DNA of 64,000 bases from Cyclobacteriaceae bacterium (GCA_016786585.1 JAEUUI010000007.1:1-64000), one strand, 5' to 3'. Shown: positions 9,801 through 18,755, counted from the first letter of the stretch. Notes: generated by a model not told the origin, from the letters alone. Numbers and translations are program-made.

Positions 9801-10238
9801 GTAGTAGTAGTTTTTGTCGGCATACAGGTTTTTCTCATAGGCCACAATCTCTTTTGATTCATCGAAATGATATTGATCGGCCCCTTGCGCGTAAAAAAGT
9901 ATGTAGTCGTTTGAATTGAACGTACCGTCACTTTCACCATCAACAAAAATGGCATTCTCGGTAAGGTCGTTGGGACGCGGAGTTTGGTTCGGTTGAGGCA
10001 GCATGCCTCCTTCATTCCCATAGATTTTAATTTTGCGGGGATCAGTTTTTGAAACATCAAACCCCATTTTCTTAAAATTCTTGTAGGAGATTTTATAGAC
10101 CCCGTTTTTTTGAATGGCAACCTTGTACCATTTGCCCGTAGCCAGGACAGACTGGGCATGTACAGGCATGAAAATTCCAGTCCCGATTATAACGAGCAAG
10201 CAAGAAAGTAAACGGTGTTTTTTCGGAATGCTTTTCAA
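6846..10238 (-). CDS. porU: Type IX secretion sortase PorU (C25 peptidase)
   Basis: PorU is the cell-surface gingipain-family (C25) sortase that removes C-terminal signals from T9SS cargo and attaches the cargo to the surface. The 1130-residue protein has a signal peptide (about 1-29, ending VHAQ). The catalytic His sits in NYTGHGGE near residue 647 and the catalytic Cys in TATCEFGK near 679. An Ig-like region and a C-terminal type IX sorting-like domain (YPNPF...) follow near residue 1030. The only plausible start is a TTG at 10238, since an in-frame stop lies just upstream. A -7 promoter element at 10260-10267 leaves a very short leader. It forms an operon with porV. Confidence 0.95.
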   Translation of the reverse strand: MKSIPKKHRLLSCLLVIIGTGIFMPVHAQSVLATGKWYKVAIQKNGVYKISYKNFKKMGFDVSKTDPRKIKIYGNEGGMLPQPNQTPRPNDLTENAIFVDGESDGTFNSNDYILFYAQGADQYHFDESKEIVAYEKNLYADKNYYYITVAETNGKRVTSDNAIPGNLPVVNSFENFYYHEVDEYTELKSGREWFGERFDLTTELTLDAPLKNIVPGSSLKLVSGVMAKAFFTSSFSVSVNGIQSLTQNIPAVPNDRYAVKGAVRNDTISISAEAISASGKSNQKIKYTYAKAPSGQSVGFLNFVLLQATQQLSLEGSQISFRSLESLENPASKFEIDNASSSVSVWDVSNPYQPILMSTTQQSGTTAFTTVTSVLKEFVAFTPDVSAPELVGKVENQDLHGLPTPQLVIITHPDFQREAERLAEYRRSTNVATVVATTSQVYNEFSSGRQDVTALRDFVRFLYDKSPATLKSVLLFGKGSYDYKNRVIDNLNFVPVYESRNSLHPVDSYSSDDYFGFLEPNEGLWSESPAINHTMDVSVGRIPVKTEKEARQVVDKIIKYESAAALQGYWQKEIVFVADDGDGNLHQEDANDLAESIDADHAEFDVSKVYLDQFPQISKPGGEVSPETNEAIKQSFNKGALIVNYTGHGGERLLAQERIFDDIMISKLENDRWPVLVTATCEFGKADDPFIISGGELSLLRENAGAIALVTTGRPVEAGTNFILNKAFYNAFFQTENNQPLTLGEIFRRTKNSSLSGVSNRNFSLLGDPELKLALPSRNIVVTEIQTQSGSSTLKSLSNVHVKGEVNNENGLDENFNGILEAVLFDKEVSFQTLGDENAPFSYSQWYNRLFRGQAKVENGLFEFSFVVPKNIAFQLGAGKVSLYARDSIRQLTASGYSKSFTIGSSESNPDSDITPPQISLYVGDTTFIEGGIANPNTQLVARLYDLHGINISGYGIGNSLTAIVDGESIIVNDYYMADINNHTRGTVIFPLEDLSPGKHTLTLKAWDTYNNPAQATIEFTVTKSEDLVIHSFGNYPNPFQTSTKVTFTHNRSGDDLAGTLTLYDITGRIIQTYDFNVPGSSYEVQLPDLVPGVNLPKNQGGGLYFARLSLRSLTNGSKNEQVTKLILSN

Positions 10239-10259
10239 CGACCCGCAAGATTAGAAAGG

Positions 10260-10267
10260 CAAAAATA
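10260..10267 (-). promoter_or_regulatory. -7 promoter element for porU
   Basis: On the minus strand TATTTTTG matches TAnnTTTG exactly and ends 21 bases before the TTG start of porU. No TTG is present at -33. If used, the transcript would have a leader of only about 15 bases, which supports the TTG start. The site lies between pssA and porU, so porU can be transcribed separately. Confidence 0.5.
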
Positions 10268-10270
10268 CGC

Positions 10271-10948
10271 CTATTTTGAAACAGCCTTTATCCCTAACGA
10301 TAAGGCTATATATAATAGTATGATCAGCGGAATGGCCGCAATCTGAAGCGTTGCCAGCAATAATACGGAAGCGATCAGGAAAGTAAACCGGATCTTGTTT
10401 TCCTTCCAGTTGAAACTCTTGAATTTAAGCGCGAAAAGCGGAATACCTGACACCAGCAGGTAAGAGGATATCACCACGATGGTGATAACAATCCACGGTT
10501 CGAAAAGTGCGATGGCAATCGGGCCGGTAAGCAGCGGGAGTGAGGTAATAAATAACGCGTTGGCAGGAGTAGGTAATCCACGGAACGAATCACTTTGCGT
10601 TTCATCGATATTGAAGATCGCCAGGCGAAGTGCTGAGAACACGGCAATTGAGAAAGCGAGATAAGGCAGGTACTCCGAGTGTGTGGCATCCTGCAGCATC
10701 ACATACATTACCATTGAAGGAAGCAAGCCAAAGCTCACCATGTCGGCCAGTGAGTCCAGTTCTTTACCAATCGGTGAAGCTACTTTTAACATACGTGCAG
10801 CAAACCCATCGAAGAAATCAAACACGCAGGCGATCCAGACAAAATAGGCGGCTGCATTTAAATTTCCGGAAGTAACAAACACAATTCCGATACATCCGCA
10901 CAGAAGGTTGCAGCATGTCAGAAAATTTGGAATATGACGTGTGATCAT
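10271..10948 (-). CDS. pssA: CDP-diacylglycerol-serine O-phosphatidyltransferase
   Basis: This membrane enzyme transfers phosphatidyl from CDP-diacylglycerol to serine, giving phosphatidylserine on the way to phosphatidylethanolamine. The CDP-alcohol phosphotransferase signature DGxxARx8GxxxDxxxD is intact, from DGFAAR to DSLAD (about residues 43-65). About six hydrophobic helices follow. The start chosen is ATG 10948, giving 225 residues, because it makes an ATGA overlap with the stop of the upstream MBL gene. A start 15 bases earlier is possible but less likely. Confidence 0.92.
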   Translation of the reverse strand: MITRHIPNFLTCCNLLCGCIGIVFVTSGNLNAAAYFVWIACVFDFFDGFAARMLKVASPIGKELDSLADMVSFGLLPSMVMYVMLQDATHSEYLPYLAFSIAVFSALRLAIFNIDETQSDSFRGLPTPANALFITSLPLLTGPIAIALFEPWIVITIVVISSYLLVSGIPLFALKFKSFNWKENKIRFTFLIASVLLLATLQIAAIPLIILLYIALSLGIKAVSK

Positions 10949-11592
10949 TGTGTTATCGCGCAAAACGGATTGGTTCGCTTTTCAAACCCGATGCTTGTTT
11001 CATCTCCGTGACCGCAATATACGGTAACGTCATCGGGTAATGTGAAAAACTTTTCGTGAATGCTGTTAATTAACGTGTTGAAATTTCCTCCGGGCAGGTC
11101 GGTACGGCCGATGCTGTTTTCGAACAATACATCGCCACCGATCAGGCTTTTTCCTGCAGCATCATAAAATGCGATGTGCCCGGGGCTATGGCCCGGAACG
11201 AACAATATCTGCAGCTTCTGTTCACCGAATTCCAGCGAATCTTTTTCAGTCAGGAATCCGTCTGCAGCCGAATCTTCATATTGAAAGAACCCATAGTTGG
11301 ATGCGTAGCTCTTCACGGCACGCAGAATAGGTTCTTCTTGCGGATGAATGAACAGATCAACGTTATACTTTCTTTTTATAAATGCGTTGCCCAGTACATG
11401 GTCGATATGACAATGCGTGTTCACCAGCTTTTTAACAATCAGGTTGTTGGAACCGATGAAGTCCGTAAGTTCCTGCTGCTCCGTTTTTTCATAACAACCC
11501 GGGTCAATTATGATGCACGACATCGTATCATCGAACAGCACATACGTGTTTTCGCCAAACGGGTTGAAGACGAATTTCTTTATCTGAAGCAT
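10945..11592 (-). CDS. MBL-fold metallo-hydrolase (glyoxalase II-like)
   Basis: This 215-residue cytoplasmic metallo-beta-lactamase-fold hydrolase resembles the glyoxalase II/YcbL group. The metal motif THCHIDH is at residues 59-65. GHSPGHIAFY follows near residue 135, GGDVLFENSIGRTDLPGG near 152, and a final metal His in YCGHGDET near 193. It probably hydrolyses a thioester such as S-lactoylglutathione or an analogue, but the substrate cannot be told from sequence. Its stop overlaps the pssA start by 4 bases. It diverges from the FAD oxidoreductase gene at 11628. Confidence 0.88.
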   Translation of the reverse strand: MLQIKKFVFNPFGENTYVLFDDTMSCIIIDPGCYEKTEQQELTDFIGSNNLIVKKLVNTHCHIDHVLGNAFIKRKYNVDLFIHPQEEPILRAVKSYASNYGFFQYEDSAADGFLTEKDSLEFGEQKLQILFVPGHSPGHIAFYDAAGKSLIGGDVLFENSIGRTDLPGGNFNTLINSIHEKFFTLPDDVTVYCGHGDETSIGFEKRTNPFCAITQ

Positions 11593-11627
11593 TCTGCAAA
11601 TTAAGAATTCAAAAATAAGTCGGATTT

Positions 11628-12725
11628 TTGTTTTTTAAGGTGCGCGACTTGAACTCAAAGACTTCCGTTGATTACATAATAGTAGGGCAGGGGCTTGCAG
11701 GTTCGTGTCTTGCCCTTCAGCTTATCAAAGAAAATAAGCGCATTCTTGTTATTGATCAGTTTGATGAACATTCGGCCACGCAGGCAGCGGCCGGATTATT
11801 CAATCCGGTTACCGGTCGCGTGATGTCGAAGACATGGAAGGCTGATACGCTCTTTCCTTACCTGCATGATTTCTATCGCGAAGCGGAAGCGTTAACAGGA
11901 AGCAAGTTCTTTCATTCAATGCCGTTGTATAGGCCGTTCCTCTCGATTGAAGAACAGAATGAATGGATGGGTAAAAGTGCGCAGCAGGATTTTAAAGACT
12001 ACATCGCTTCAGTCGATACACACGAAGCTCATGCCGGCCTGGTTAAGAATCCGTTTGGCGGCTTAACACTCAGGCAGGCAGGTTGGCTCGACACCGCTGC
12101 ATTTAGCCAGGCTGTACGACAGTACATTTTAAAACATGAATTACTACTGAATGACACGTTTGATGAAGATTTACTTGTACTGAAAGATGAAGAGATTCAA
12201 TACAGGAACTACTCGGCTCATAAAATCATTTTTTGCCAAGGTGTTAAGGCACTTACGGGCAAATTATTTTCGTGGATACCGATCCGCCCGCTGAAGGGTG
12301 AGACATTGACCATCCAAACAGACGTAAAAATCGACACGCTTTATAACCGCGGAGTTTTTGTTGTGCCTGAAACAGGGAAAGTCGGAGCAACCTATCAACC
12401 GAATGACCAGCAGCCCACGGTGACGGAAGCAGCGCGCAACGAACTGAAGTCAAAACTGGATGAACTGGTTTGTTTCCCCTACCGGATAATTACCCAAAGC
12501 TGGGGTATACGCCCCACCACGCCCGACCGCAGACCGATCCTCGGACCGCATCCGGAGCATCCAAACGCAATATTTTTCAATGGTTTGGGTACCAAGGGCG
12601 TAAGCCTGGCGCCATATTTTTCGAAGGTTTTGGCAGCATGGATCGAAAATAAGGGTGCAATAAACAAAGAGGTGGATATTGAGCGTTATAAACACTATAA
12701 TTATGGTGGAAATATCCCGAGATGA
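11628..12725 (+). CDS. FAD-dependent oxidoreductase (DAO family)
   Basis: This protein of about 360 residues belongs to the glycine oxidase/D-amino-acid dehydrogenase-like (DAO) family. The dinucleotide-binding motif VGQGLAGSCLA is at about residues 20-30. The FAD contact QAAAGLFNPVTGR is near residue 53, the C-terminal GIRPTTPDRRPILG near 290, and NGLGTKGVSLAPY near 315. The start is uncertain: no ATG exists before the Rossmann motif, and TTG 11628, GTG 11640 or TTG 11649 are possible. The substrate is unknown; D-amino acids or glycine are family guesses. The stop overlaps the next gene by 4 bases (ATGA). Confidence 0.85.
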   Translation: MFFKVRDLNSKTSVDYIIVGQGLAGSCLALQLIKENKRILVIDQFDEHSATQAAAGLFNPVTGRVMSKTWKADTLFPYLHDFYREAEALTGSKFFHSMPLYRPFLSIEEQNEWMGKSAQQDFKDYIASVDTHEAHAGLVKNPFGGLTLRQAGWLDTAAFSQAVRQYILKHELLLNDTFDEDLLVLKDEEIQYRNYSAHKIIFCQGVKALTGKLFSWIPIRPLKGETLTIQTDVKIDTLYNRGVFVVPETGKVGATYQPNDQQPTVTEAARNELKSKLDELVCFPYRIITQSWGIRPTTPDRRPILGPHPEHPNAIFFNGLGTKGVSLAPYFSKVLAAWIENKGAINKEVDIERYKHYNYGGNIPR

Positions 12726-15700
12726 GAGTTAGTGCGCGTTTTTTAGTATCAGCCCTGGTTTTATTGTACTTCATCCCCGAAGCAACTGCTCAACGGGCAA
12801 ACGAGGTATTTGGTAAAAACCGGATTCAATACCGGTCGTTCGACTGGGTTTACCTGAGCGGTGAAAACTTTGATGTTTATTATTACGATGGTAGGAGAGC
12901 CGTAGCGACCGAGGCACTTCAATATCTTGAATCAGAGTTCGATCGCATCACCGACCTGATTGGGTATGCCCCGTATTATAAGGCCCGGATATTTTTGTAC
13001 AACTCACTGGCTGACCAGCGTCAGAGCAATGTTGGCCTGAACCGAACAGAATACACGGTTAACGGTGAGATCGAATTCGTGAAGCCGTACATCGAAGTAT
13101 CGTATCCCGGTACATCGCAGGAATTCAAGCGTGAATTGCTCTACAAAGTTTCCGACCTGATGATCAATGAAATGATGTATGGCGGGAACCTGAAAGAAAT
13201 TTTTCAAAGCGCGTTGTTAATGAATCTTTCCGAGTGGTTTGTGAAGGGTGCATCGGAATATGTCGCTAAAGGCTGGACATCGGAAATGGATGATTACGTG
13301 CGCGAAATCATCCGCAGCAAGCGTGTAAATAAAATTTTCCGCCTAACCGGACGTGAAGCAGCAGTAGTAGGGCAATCGTTCTGGAATTTTATTGCTGAAA
13401 AATATGGCAAAAGCAGTATCTCGAATATTCTGAATTATACGCGCATCACCCGGAAGGAAGAGCAGAGTGTGCTGATTACCCTGGGTGTGAGTTACAAGCA
13501 GGTCATTAAGGAGTGGCAGCAGTATTACTCCGAGATGGAGGCGCAGGTTAGCAAGTCGTACGTCAGTCATCCCGATTCAACCAAACTCAGGCTCCGGCAT
13601 AACAGCACTACGCAATTCACCACGCTGAAAGTCAGTCCGGACGGAAAGTATCTAGCTTACGCTGAAAACGACCGTGGTCGTTACATTGTTAAGGTTCGCT
13701 CACTCCAGAATGGAAAAGAGACGACCATTCTGACTCACGGCAGTAAAGTAATTGCGCAGGAAGTTGACTATAGGTTGCCGATTATCGGTTGGTCGGATGC
13801 AAGCACACTGGGAGTAATAGCCGTGCGCAATGGTGAGTACACATTCTGGCTGTACGATATGAACTCGCACACCAAACTGCCGCGCGAACTGGATAAATTT
13901 AATAACGTACGAAGTATCAGTTTCTCCAGCAACGGAAGACTTGCTGTTTTAAGTGCCGATTACGAAGGCAAGAATGATTTGTACCTGATCAGTTCCAGAC
14001 GCGACCGGATCAGAAGGTTGACAAACGACCCGTACGATGACCTGGATCCAACGTTTATTCCCAACACAAACAAAATTGTTTTCTCATCGAACCGTACAAC
14101 AGATTCACTGAATACAAAGGTTAAAGTTCCACTGTCGAGTCTGAGTGAAAATTACAGTCTGTATGCATTCGATCTCGATACCACTAAAACGCGCGTTCAG
14201 CGAATTACAAATACAGTCAGCAAAGACTTTTCACCTTTAGCGCTTAACAACAATGTGTTTTACTATTTGAGCGACCAGCGCGGTATCGTAAACCTGTTCA
14301 AGTACGACCGCTCCACCGGCATCTATACCCAGATTACAAATTTCTCATCCGGGATAAAAAATTACGATTTGAATATTCCGCGCGGAACGCTTGCGATGGT
14401 TACAAACCATAAAATGCAGGACGAAATTCATGTGAACCAGGGCTTTAACACGAACCGCCAAATCTTTACACCTTCAACCCGAAGAAAGGAGCTTCAGCAA
14501 TCGCGGATCATTCGCGAAAAGCGCGCCCAGCAGGAATCGAAGAATATGAGCCTGAAAGATCTCATCAATTCGCGCCTGGAGAAACCCCAGGATTCGGTTA
14601 AAAAATCTACGGACAGCCTGAGTGTTCAGCAACCAGCGGCTCAATCGACTCAGGATTCAACGAAAACGAAATCGATTCCTACAGTCAATACCGACAATTA
14701 TGTTTTTGAAGACGAAGCAGTAAAACAAACTCAGCCCAGCGAATCGTTTTTAAACCGGTATGTGAAAGCGCGCGATAAGGCGAAGATTCTCGGGCCATTT
14801 CCATACGAGTCGCGCTTTAGCGCGGATAACCTGATCACCGCCATGGTGGTTGACCCGATCAGAGGATGGGGCTTGTCGGTTCATCAGCAAATGAACGATA
14901 TGCTTGAGAACTACCGGTTTTTAGGCGGTTTGATGACTTCGCTGGATTTGAAAAACGGAGACTTTTATGCGGAAGCGCAGTATCTTCCGAAGCTGGTGGA
15001 TTTCAGTGTGCGGTTCGACCGGAAAGGTATTCGCAAGGAAACTTTTGTGAACGACATCGCTTATAAATATTCGCTTAACCGGTTAGAGTTTGGTGCATCC
15101 TTGCCAATCAGCGAACGGATTCGCTTTAGCGCGAAACCATTCGGAGCATTCACCCGCGCAGTGCACCTCGGCCGTTCATCAACCAGCAAGAAGGAACTTT
15201 CACCGGAGCCTGTTAATAACTTTTATGCAGGATTTCGCTCGGAATTTGTGTACGATAATTCAATCGCTACCGGTATGAATGTGATGGAGGGAACACGTGT
15301 TAAACTCACCTACCTCCATTATCAGGGCCTTAACAACAGCGACAACAGCTTTAGCCAGGTGGCAGCGGACGTTCGTCACTACCAAAAGATTTACAAGACT
15401 ATCATTTTCGCTGTTCGCGGATTTGCGGGGTCGTTTTATGGCAAATCACCCAAACAATATTTACTCGGTGGGATGGATAACTGGATTCTCAATCATAGTA
15501 AGTACTCGGGTATTACCGCTACCGGTGAACGCAATCCCCTGGGCATTGACTCACTCAATGAAAACATCTTGTTTGCTGAATTTGCTACCAACTTGCGCGG
15601 GTTTGACTATGCTACCTTGTTCGGAAATAATGTGCTCCTGATGAATGCCGAACTGCGCATCCCGATCGTGCAGGTGTTTACCAACAGTCCGATTACATCA

Positions 15701-15985
15701 ACGTTCCTGCGCCACTTACAGTTAGTTGGTTTCTACGACATTGGAACAAGCTGGTCAGGCCGGCCTCCATTTGGGGAAAACGGCAGCGTAAACTATACCG
15801 AAGTAATCAGTAAGCCGTTTGAAGTCAAGATCAAGAATTATCTCAACCCGTGGCTTTATAGTTATGGGGTGGGGATGCGATCGACCATGCTCGGCTACTA
15901 TCTGAAAGTTGATGTGGCGTGGCCGGTTAAGAACTACGAGGTGGGAAATCCAAGCTGGTTTATCACGCTTGGCTTCGATTTCTAA
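12722..15985 (+). CDS. Secreted beta-propeller protein with C-terminal outer-membrane barrel
   Basis: This 1087-residue envelope protein has a signal peptide (about 1-23, ending ATAQ). Residues 30-260 resemble a peptidase-MA (gluzincin) domain, but the HExxH ligands are missing and only SEWFVKGASEYVAKGW recalls the family. Residues 290-620 carry TolB-like PD40 propeller repeats such as SPDGKYLAYAEND and NKIVFSSNRT. A Ser/Thr/Gln-rich linker follows at about 610-670. The last 370 residues look like a surface-antigen (BamA-like) beta-barrel ending in a phenylalanine. Its function is unknown. It is translationally coupled to the FAD oxidoreductase by an ATGA overlap. Confidence 0.8.
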   Translation: MRVSARFLVSALVLLYFIPEATAQRANEVFGKNRIQYRSFDWVYLSGENFDVYYYDGRRAVATEALQYLESEFDRITDLIGYAPYYKARIFLYNSLADQRQSNVGLNRTEYTVNGEIEFVKPYIEVSYPGTSQEFKRELLYKVSDLMINEMMYGGNLKEIFQSALLMNLSEWFVKGASEYVAKGWTSEMDDYVREIIRSKRVNKIFRLTGREAAVVGQSFWNFIAEKYGKSSISNILNYTRITRKEEQSVLITLGVSYKQVIKEWQQYYSEMEAQVSKSYVSHPDSTKLRLRHNSTTQFTTLKVSPDGKYLAYAENDRGRYIVKVRSLQNGKETTILTHGSKVIAQEVDYRLPIIGWSDASTLGVIAVRNGEYTFWLYDMNSHTKLPRELDKFNNVRSISFSSNGRLAVLSADYEGKNDLYLISSRRDRIRRLTNDPYDDLDPTFIPNTNKIVFSSNRTTDSLNTKVKVPLSSLSENYSLYAFDLDTTKTRVQRITNTVSKDFSPLALNNNVFYYLSDQRGIVNLFKYDRSTGIYTQITNFSSGIKNYDLNIPRGTLAMVTNHKMQDEIHVNQGFNTNRQIFTPSTRRKELQQSRIIREKRAQQESKNMSLKDLINSRLEKPQDSVKKSTDSLSVQQPAAQSTQDSTKTKSIPTVNTDNYVFEDEAVKQTQPSESFLNRYVKARDKAKILGPFPYESRFSADNLITAMVVDPIRGWGLSVHQQMNDMLENYRFLGGLMTSLDLKNGDFYAEAQYLPKLVDFSVRFDRKGIRKETFVNDIAYKYSLNRLEFGASLPISERIRFSAKPFGAFTRAVHLGRSSTSKKELSPEPVNNFYAGFRSEFVYDNSIATGMNVMEGTRVKLTYLHYQGLNNSDNSFSQVAADVRHYQKIYKTIIFAVRGFAGSFYGKSPKQYLLGGMDNWILNHSKYSGITATGERNPLGIDSLNENILFAEFATNLRGFDYATLFGNNVLLMNAELRIPIVQVFTNSPITSTFLRHLQLVGFYDIGTSWSGRPPFGENGSVNYTEVISKPFEVKIKNYLNPWLYSYGVGMRSTMLGYYLKVDVAWPVKNYEVGNPSWFITLGFDF

Positions 15986-16019
15986 TAAAGATTGTAATTT
16001 CGGGCGTTAAATCCGCAGT

Positions 16020-16898
16020 ATGATTAAATCCATGACTGGCTTCGGACAAGCCCGGCATGATGACGGAGCGCTCCGCATCAACGTTGAAGTCAAGAGTTTG
16101 AATTCCAAATACCTCGACCTGGGGTTAAAGTTTCCAAAGCAATTTTCGGAAAAAGAGCTTGATCTCAGAAACTTGATCAACGACAAGCTTGAGCGCGGAA
16201 AAATTTCTGTTTCGATTGAATGGGAGCGGTACGGGCAGGAAGAGGTGAAGCAGGTTTATAACGAGAAGCTGTTCCTGACGTATCTGGAGAATCTTAAGAA
16301 ACTCGAGGCATCCTCCAAAACACTGGCCAATAACATTTTTGAACTTGCCCTGAATTCGCCTGACGTTATTCAGAACAGACTGGAACCAGAAAACATTGAA
16401 GACGACTGGAATGCAATCACAAAGGTTTTGCTGAACGCGATCACTCAGTGTGACGAGTTTCGCAAAGCTGAAGGCAAATCGCTTGCGGTGAAACTTAAAG
16501 AATACATCTCGGTAATCGACTCATCGTTGGCAAACATCATTGAACTTGATCCAAAGCGCGTGCAAAAAATCCGCGATCGGATTAAAGGCAACGTCACAAA
16601 CTTTTTCGGTGAAGAAGGATATGACAAGAACAGACTGGAGCAGGAGATTATTTTCTATATCGAAAAGCTCGACATTCATGAAGAGCGTGTACGACTGAAA
16701 ACTCACCTGGACTATTTTTTACAAATTCTTGATGAGAAACAATCTAACGGCAAAAAGCTGGCATTTCTTTCTCAGGAGATCGGTCGTGAAATCAACACCA
16801 TTGGCTCGAAAGCCAATGATGCTGAAATTCAAAAGCATGTTGTAGCGATGAAGGAAGAGCTGGAGAAAATAAAAGAGCAGCTCAATAACGTACTGTGA
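16020..16898 (+). CDS. yicC: YicC/YloC family endoribonuclease-like protein
   Basis: This 292-residue cytoplasmic protein has the YicC N-terminal signature MIKSMTGFGQA. The DUF1732 C-terminal block carries LEQEIIFYIEKLDIHEER and ends SKANDAEIQKHVVAMKEELEKIKEQ. E. coli YicC and B. subtilis YloC have been linked to RNA cleavage and small-RNA turnover; the role here is inferred from the family. It starts 34 bases after the upstream envelope gene, and its stop abuts the convergent 16899 gene. Confidence 0.92.
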   Translation: MIKSMTGFGQARHDDGALRINVEVKSLNSKYLDLGLKFPKQFSEKELDLRNLINDKLERGKISVSIEWERYGQEEVKQVYNEKLFLTYLENLKKLEASSKTLANNIFELALNSPDVIQNRLEPENIEDDWNAITKVLLNAITQCDEFRKAEGKSLAVKLKEYISVIDSSLANIIELDPKRVQKIRDRIKGNVTNFFGEEGYDKNRLEQEIIFYIEKLDIHEERVRLKTHLDYFLQILDEKQSNGKKLAFLSQEIGREINTIGSKANDAEIQKHVVAMKEELEKIKEQLNNVL

Positions 16899-17438
16899 TT
16901 AGTTAACGGAAATCGTTCCCTCCACACCTTCTTCAAGCGTTTTACCGGAAACAGCTGAAGCAAGAATCTTGATCATTGATACGAGTTTCCCATTTTTTGT
17001 ATCCCAGTAGAACCCTTCTTCCGGTGTTACTTTAATGATCGTTAACCGCGGATCGTCTTTACCTTCGAACCATGCGTTCGCGATTGGATTCCATAATTCA
17101 TCAATCTTCGCCTGATCGCGTGAGATCGTAGCTTTTCCGTAAACAGAAAGAAATTCTGAATCGGAAGGGTTCATGAAAAATAACTGCACCCGGTCGTCAA
17201 TGGCGATCTCTGCATTCTTTTCGCTTTCAGAAGAACTCAGGAACCAGAAATTTCCCTGGTCACATACTTTCTGAACACCCATCGGCCGGGTCATAAGCGG
17301 TACGCGGGTCAATTGGGTTGTAAACAAACAGATTGATTCATGTTTCACGAGCTCTTTGAATTTATCAATGGCCTCCTGATGGGTAAGATTTTTTACCTCT
17401 GAGGCGGCCTTTTGGCTATCTGCTGACTTCTTTTCCAT
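16899..17438 (-). CDS. Pyridoxamine 5'-phosphate oxidase-like general stress protein
   Basis: This 179-residue protein has the split-barrel flavin-binding fold of the PNPOx-like general stress family (Gsp26/YdaG-like). Typical features are TRPMGVQKVCDQGNFWFLSS near residue 50 and VQLFFMNPSDSEFLSVYGKATISRD near 85. GFYWDTKNGKLVSMIK lies near residue 140. It probably binds FMN or F420 but lacks clear evidence of a biosynthetic role. The gene stands alone and is divergent from the START-like gene. Confidence 0.88.
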   Translation of the reverse strand: MEKKSADSQKAASEVKNLTHQEAIDKFKELVKHESICLFTTQLTRVPLMTRPMGVQKVCDQGNFWFLSSSESEKNAEIAIDDRVQLFFMNPSDSEFLSVYGKATISRDQAKIDELWNPIANAWFEGKDDPRLTIIKVTPEEGFYWDTKNGKLVSMIKILASAVSGKTLEEGVEGTISVN

Positions 17439-17489
17439 AGTATTGGTTTTAGCATACCGTGGTCAAATAATATTCCAAAGGGGTTTTCT

Positions 17490-17497
17490 TACTTTTG
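17490..17497 (+). promoter_or_regulatory. -7 promoter element for START-like gene
   Basis: TACTTTTG fits TAnnTTTG exactly. No TTG is seen at -33. A transcript from here would begin near 17503, about 75 bases before the likely GTG start at 17579. Confidence 0.4.
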
Positions 17498-17578
17498 TTT
17501 AACTAAAAACCTGTGGTCGCGCCCCGATACGGCCCGGGCTTAAACAAACTGAAGATTTTTTGTAGAGATATTTACGCG

Positions 17579-17959
17579 GTGAAAGACTTTAAAAAATACT
17601 ACCTCATTCCAGCTTCTCCCGATGAAGTGTATCTCGCGCTAACATTCGAACCGACAGTGATGCTGTGGACGGGCGATAAAGCGGAAATGAAACCGGAAGC
17701 CGGCACAGAATTTTCGTTGTGGGACGGAAGCATTGTCGGGAAAAACCTGGAGTTCGAACCCGGAAAAAAAATTGTTCAGCAATGGTATTTTGGAGAAGCG
17801 GGCGAACCTTCAATCGTAACCATTAAACTTCATCCGCATCCACAGGGAACGTCTGCTGAGTTAAAACACACCAACATCCCTGACGAGGATTATAACGACA
17901 TCGTGGAGGGCTGGAATGAGGAATACTTCGGATCGCTGATCGATTTCTACGCGGCTTAA
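17579..17959 (+). CDS. START-like domain protein (SRPBCC superfamily)
   Basis: This small protein of about 126 residues resembles the START/AHSA1-like domain proteins common in Bacteroidota. Near the N-terminus is KKYYLIPASPDEVYLALT. Further on, FSLWDGSIVGKNLEF, KIVQQWYFGE and the C-terminal GWNEEYFGSLIDFY are characteristic of Aha1-like folds. The GTG at 17579 is preferred because upstream in-frame codons look non-coding. The fold binds hydrophobic ligands or partner proteins; the partner is unknown. Confidence 0.78.
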   Translation: MKDFKKYYLIPASPDEVYLALTFEPTVMLWTGDKAEMKPEAGTEFSLWDGSIVGKNLEFEPGKKIVQQWYFGEAGEPSIVTIKLHPHPQGTSAELKHTNIPDEDYNDIVEGWNEEYFGSLIDFYAA

Positions 17960-17964
17960 TTTTT

Positions 17965-18729
17965 TTACCGGTTGCCCATCATGTAACCAACCGATACATC
18001 CAACCGTGTACCTCCGTCTTTGTTTTCTCCGCTATCCAATAACTGTGTGAGGCGCACACCTCCGAACATCCGCAGCTTTGCGTGATGAATTTTTCCGCCA
18101 ATGTTCAGGAAACCCGGATTCGGATAACCTTTTATGGCTTTATATTCTGCACTTGGTTTACCAACCTGGAAGCCGATGTCATAGGTTGCGAATGCATCTA
18201 CCCACATCGAATTTGTGATCACATACGATGCCTTGACAGCCGGGCCCACGTGAAGAAAATATCCGGCAGGGTCGAGGATGCGCGCTCCTTTACTATCATC
18301 TTCACGTTTGGAAGCGAAGATGTAATCTCCGAAACTCAGGCCGGGCCCAACCAGCAACCTGTCGGTGGCTACTACGTTTAGATATGTTTGATGCCAGCCC
18401 AGAAAACCACTTCCAAATGCCTGTTCCGTTTTACGGCCATCCATTTCTTTAATGTTAAACAACAGGAATATTAAATCACCTAACGTGGGATTTTCGAAAT
18501 CGTAGCGCCAGGAAAACTTCTCGTAATCGTTCTTGTGGACCGAAAGGTTTACCGTAAAGCCACTATACGATTCTGTGTACTTCGGTGACACACTGGTAAA
18601 CCGGATCATCGGATGAATCCAATTGCTGATAAAGGCGTTGTCGCCGCGGTTATTATTCAACTCTTTAAAGCTTTGTGCATGGGCGGCAAGGCTCAGGGCC
18701 AGCAGGAGGGTAACGCAAATTGATTTCAT
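17965..18729 (-). CDS. Secreted outer-membrane protein of unknown function
   Basis: From ATG 18729 this encodes 254 residues with a signal peptide (about 1-18, ending AHAQ). The rest is rich in Gly, Tyr and Phe with alternating hydrophobic residues. Segments such as GPGLSFGDYIFASK and TRLDVSVGYMMG at the end suggest a small beta-barrel. I do not recognise a named family. Starting 48 bases earlier would put extra residues in front of the signal peptide and is unlikely. Confidence 0.65.
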   Translation of the reverse strand: MKSICVTLLLALSLAAHAQSFKELNNNRGDNAFISNWIHPMIRFTSVSPKYTESYSGFTVNLSVHKNDYEKFSWRYDFENPTLGDLIFLLFNIKEMDGRKTEQAFGSGFLGWHQTYLNVVATDRLLVGPGLSFGDYIFASKREDDSKGARILDPAGYFLHVGPAVKASYVITNSMWVDAFATYDIGFQVGKPSAEYKAIKGYPNPGFLNIGGKIHHAKLRMFGGVRLTQLLDSGENKDGGTRLDVSVGYMMGNR

Positions 18730-18755
18730 ACCATAGAAGTTTATGGTAAAACTAA

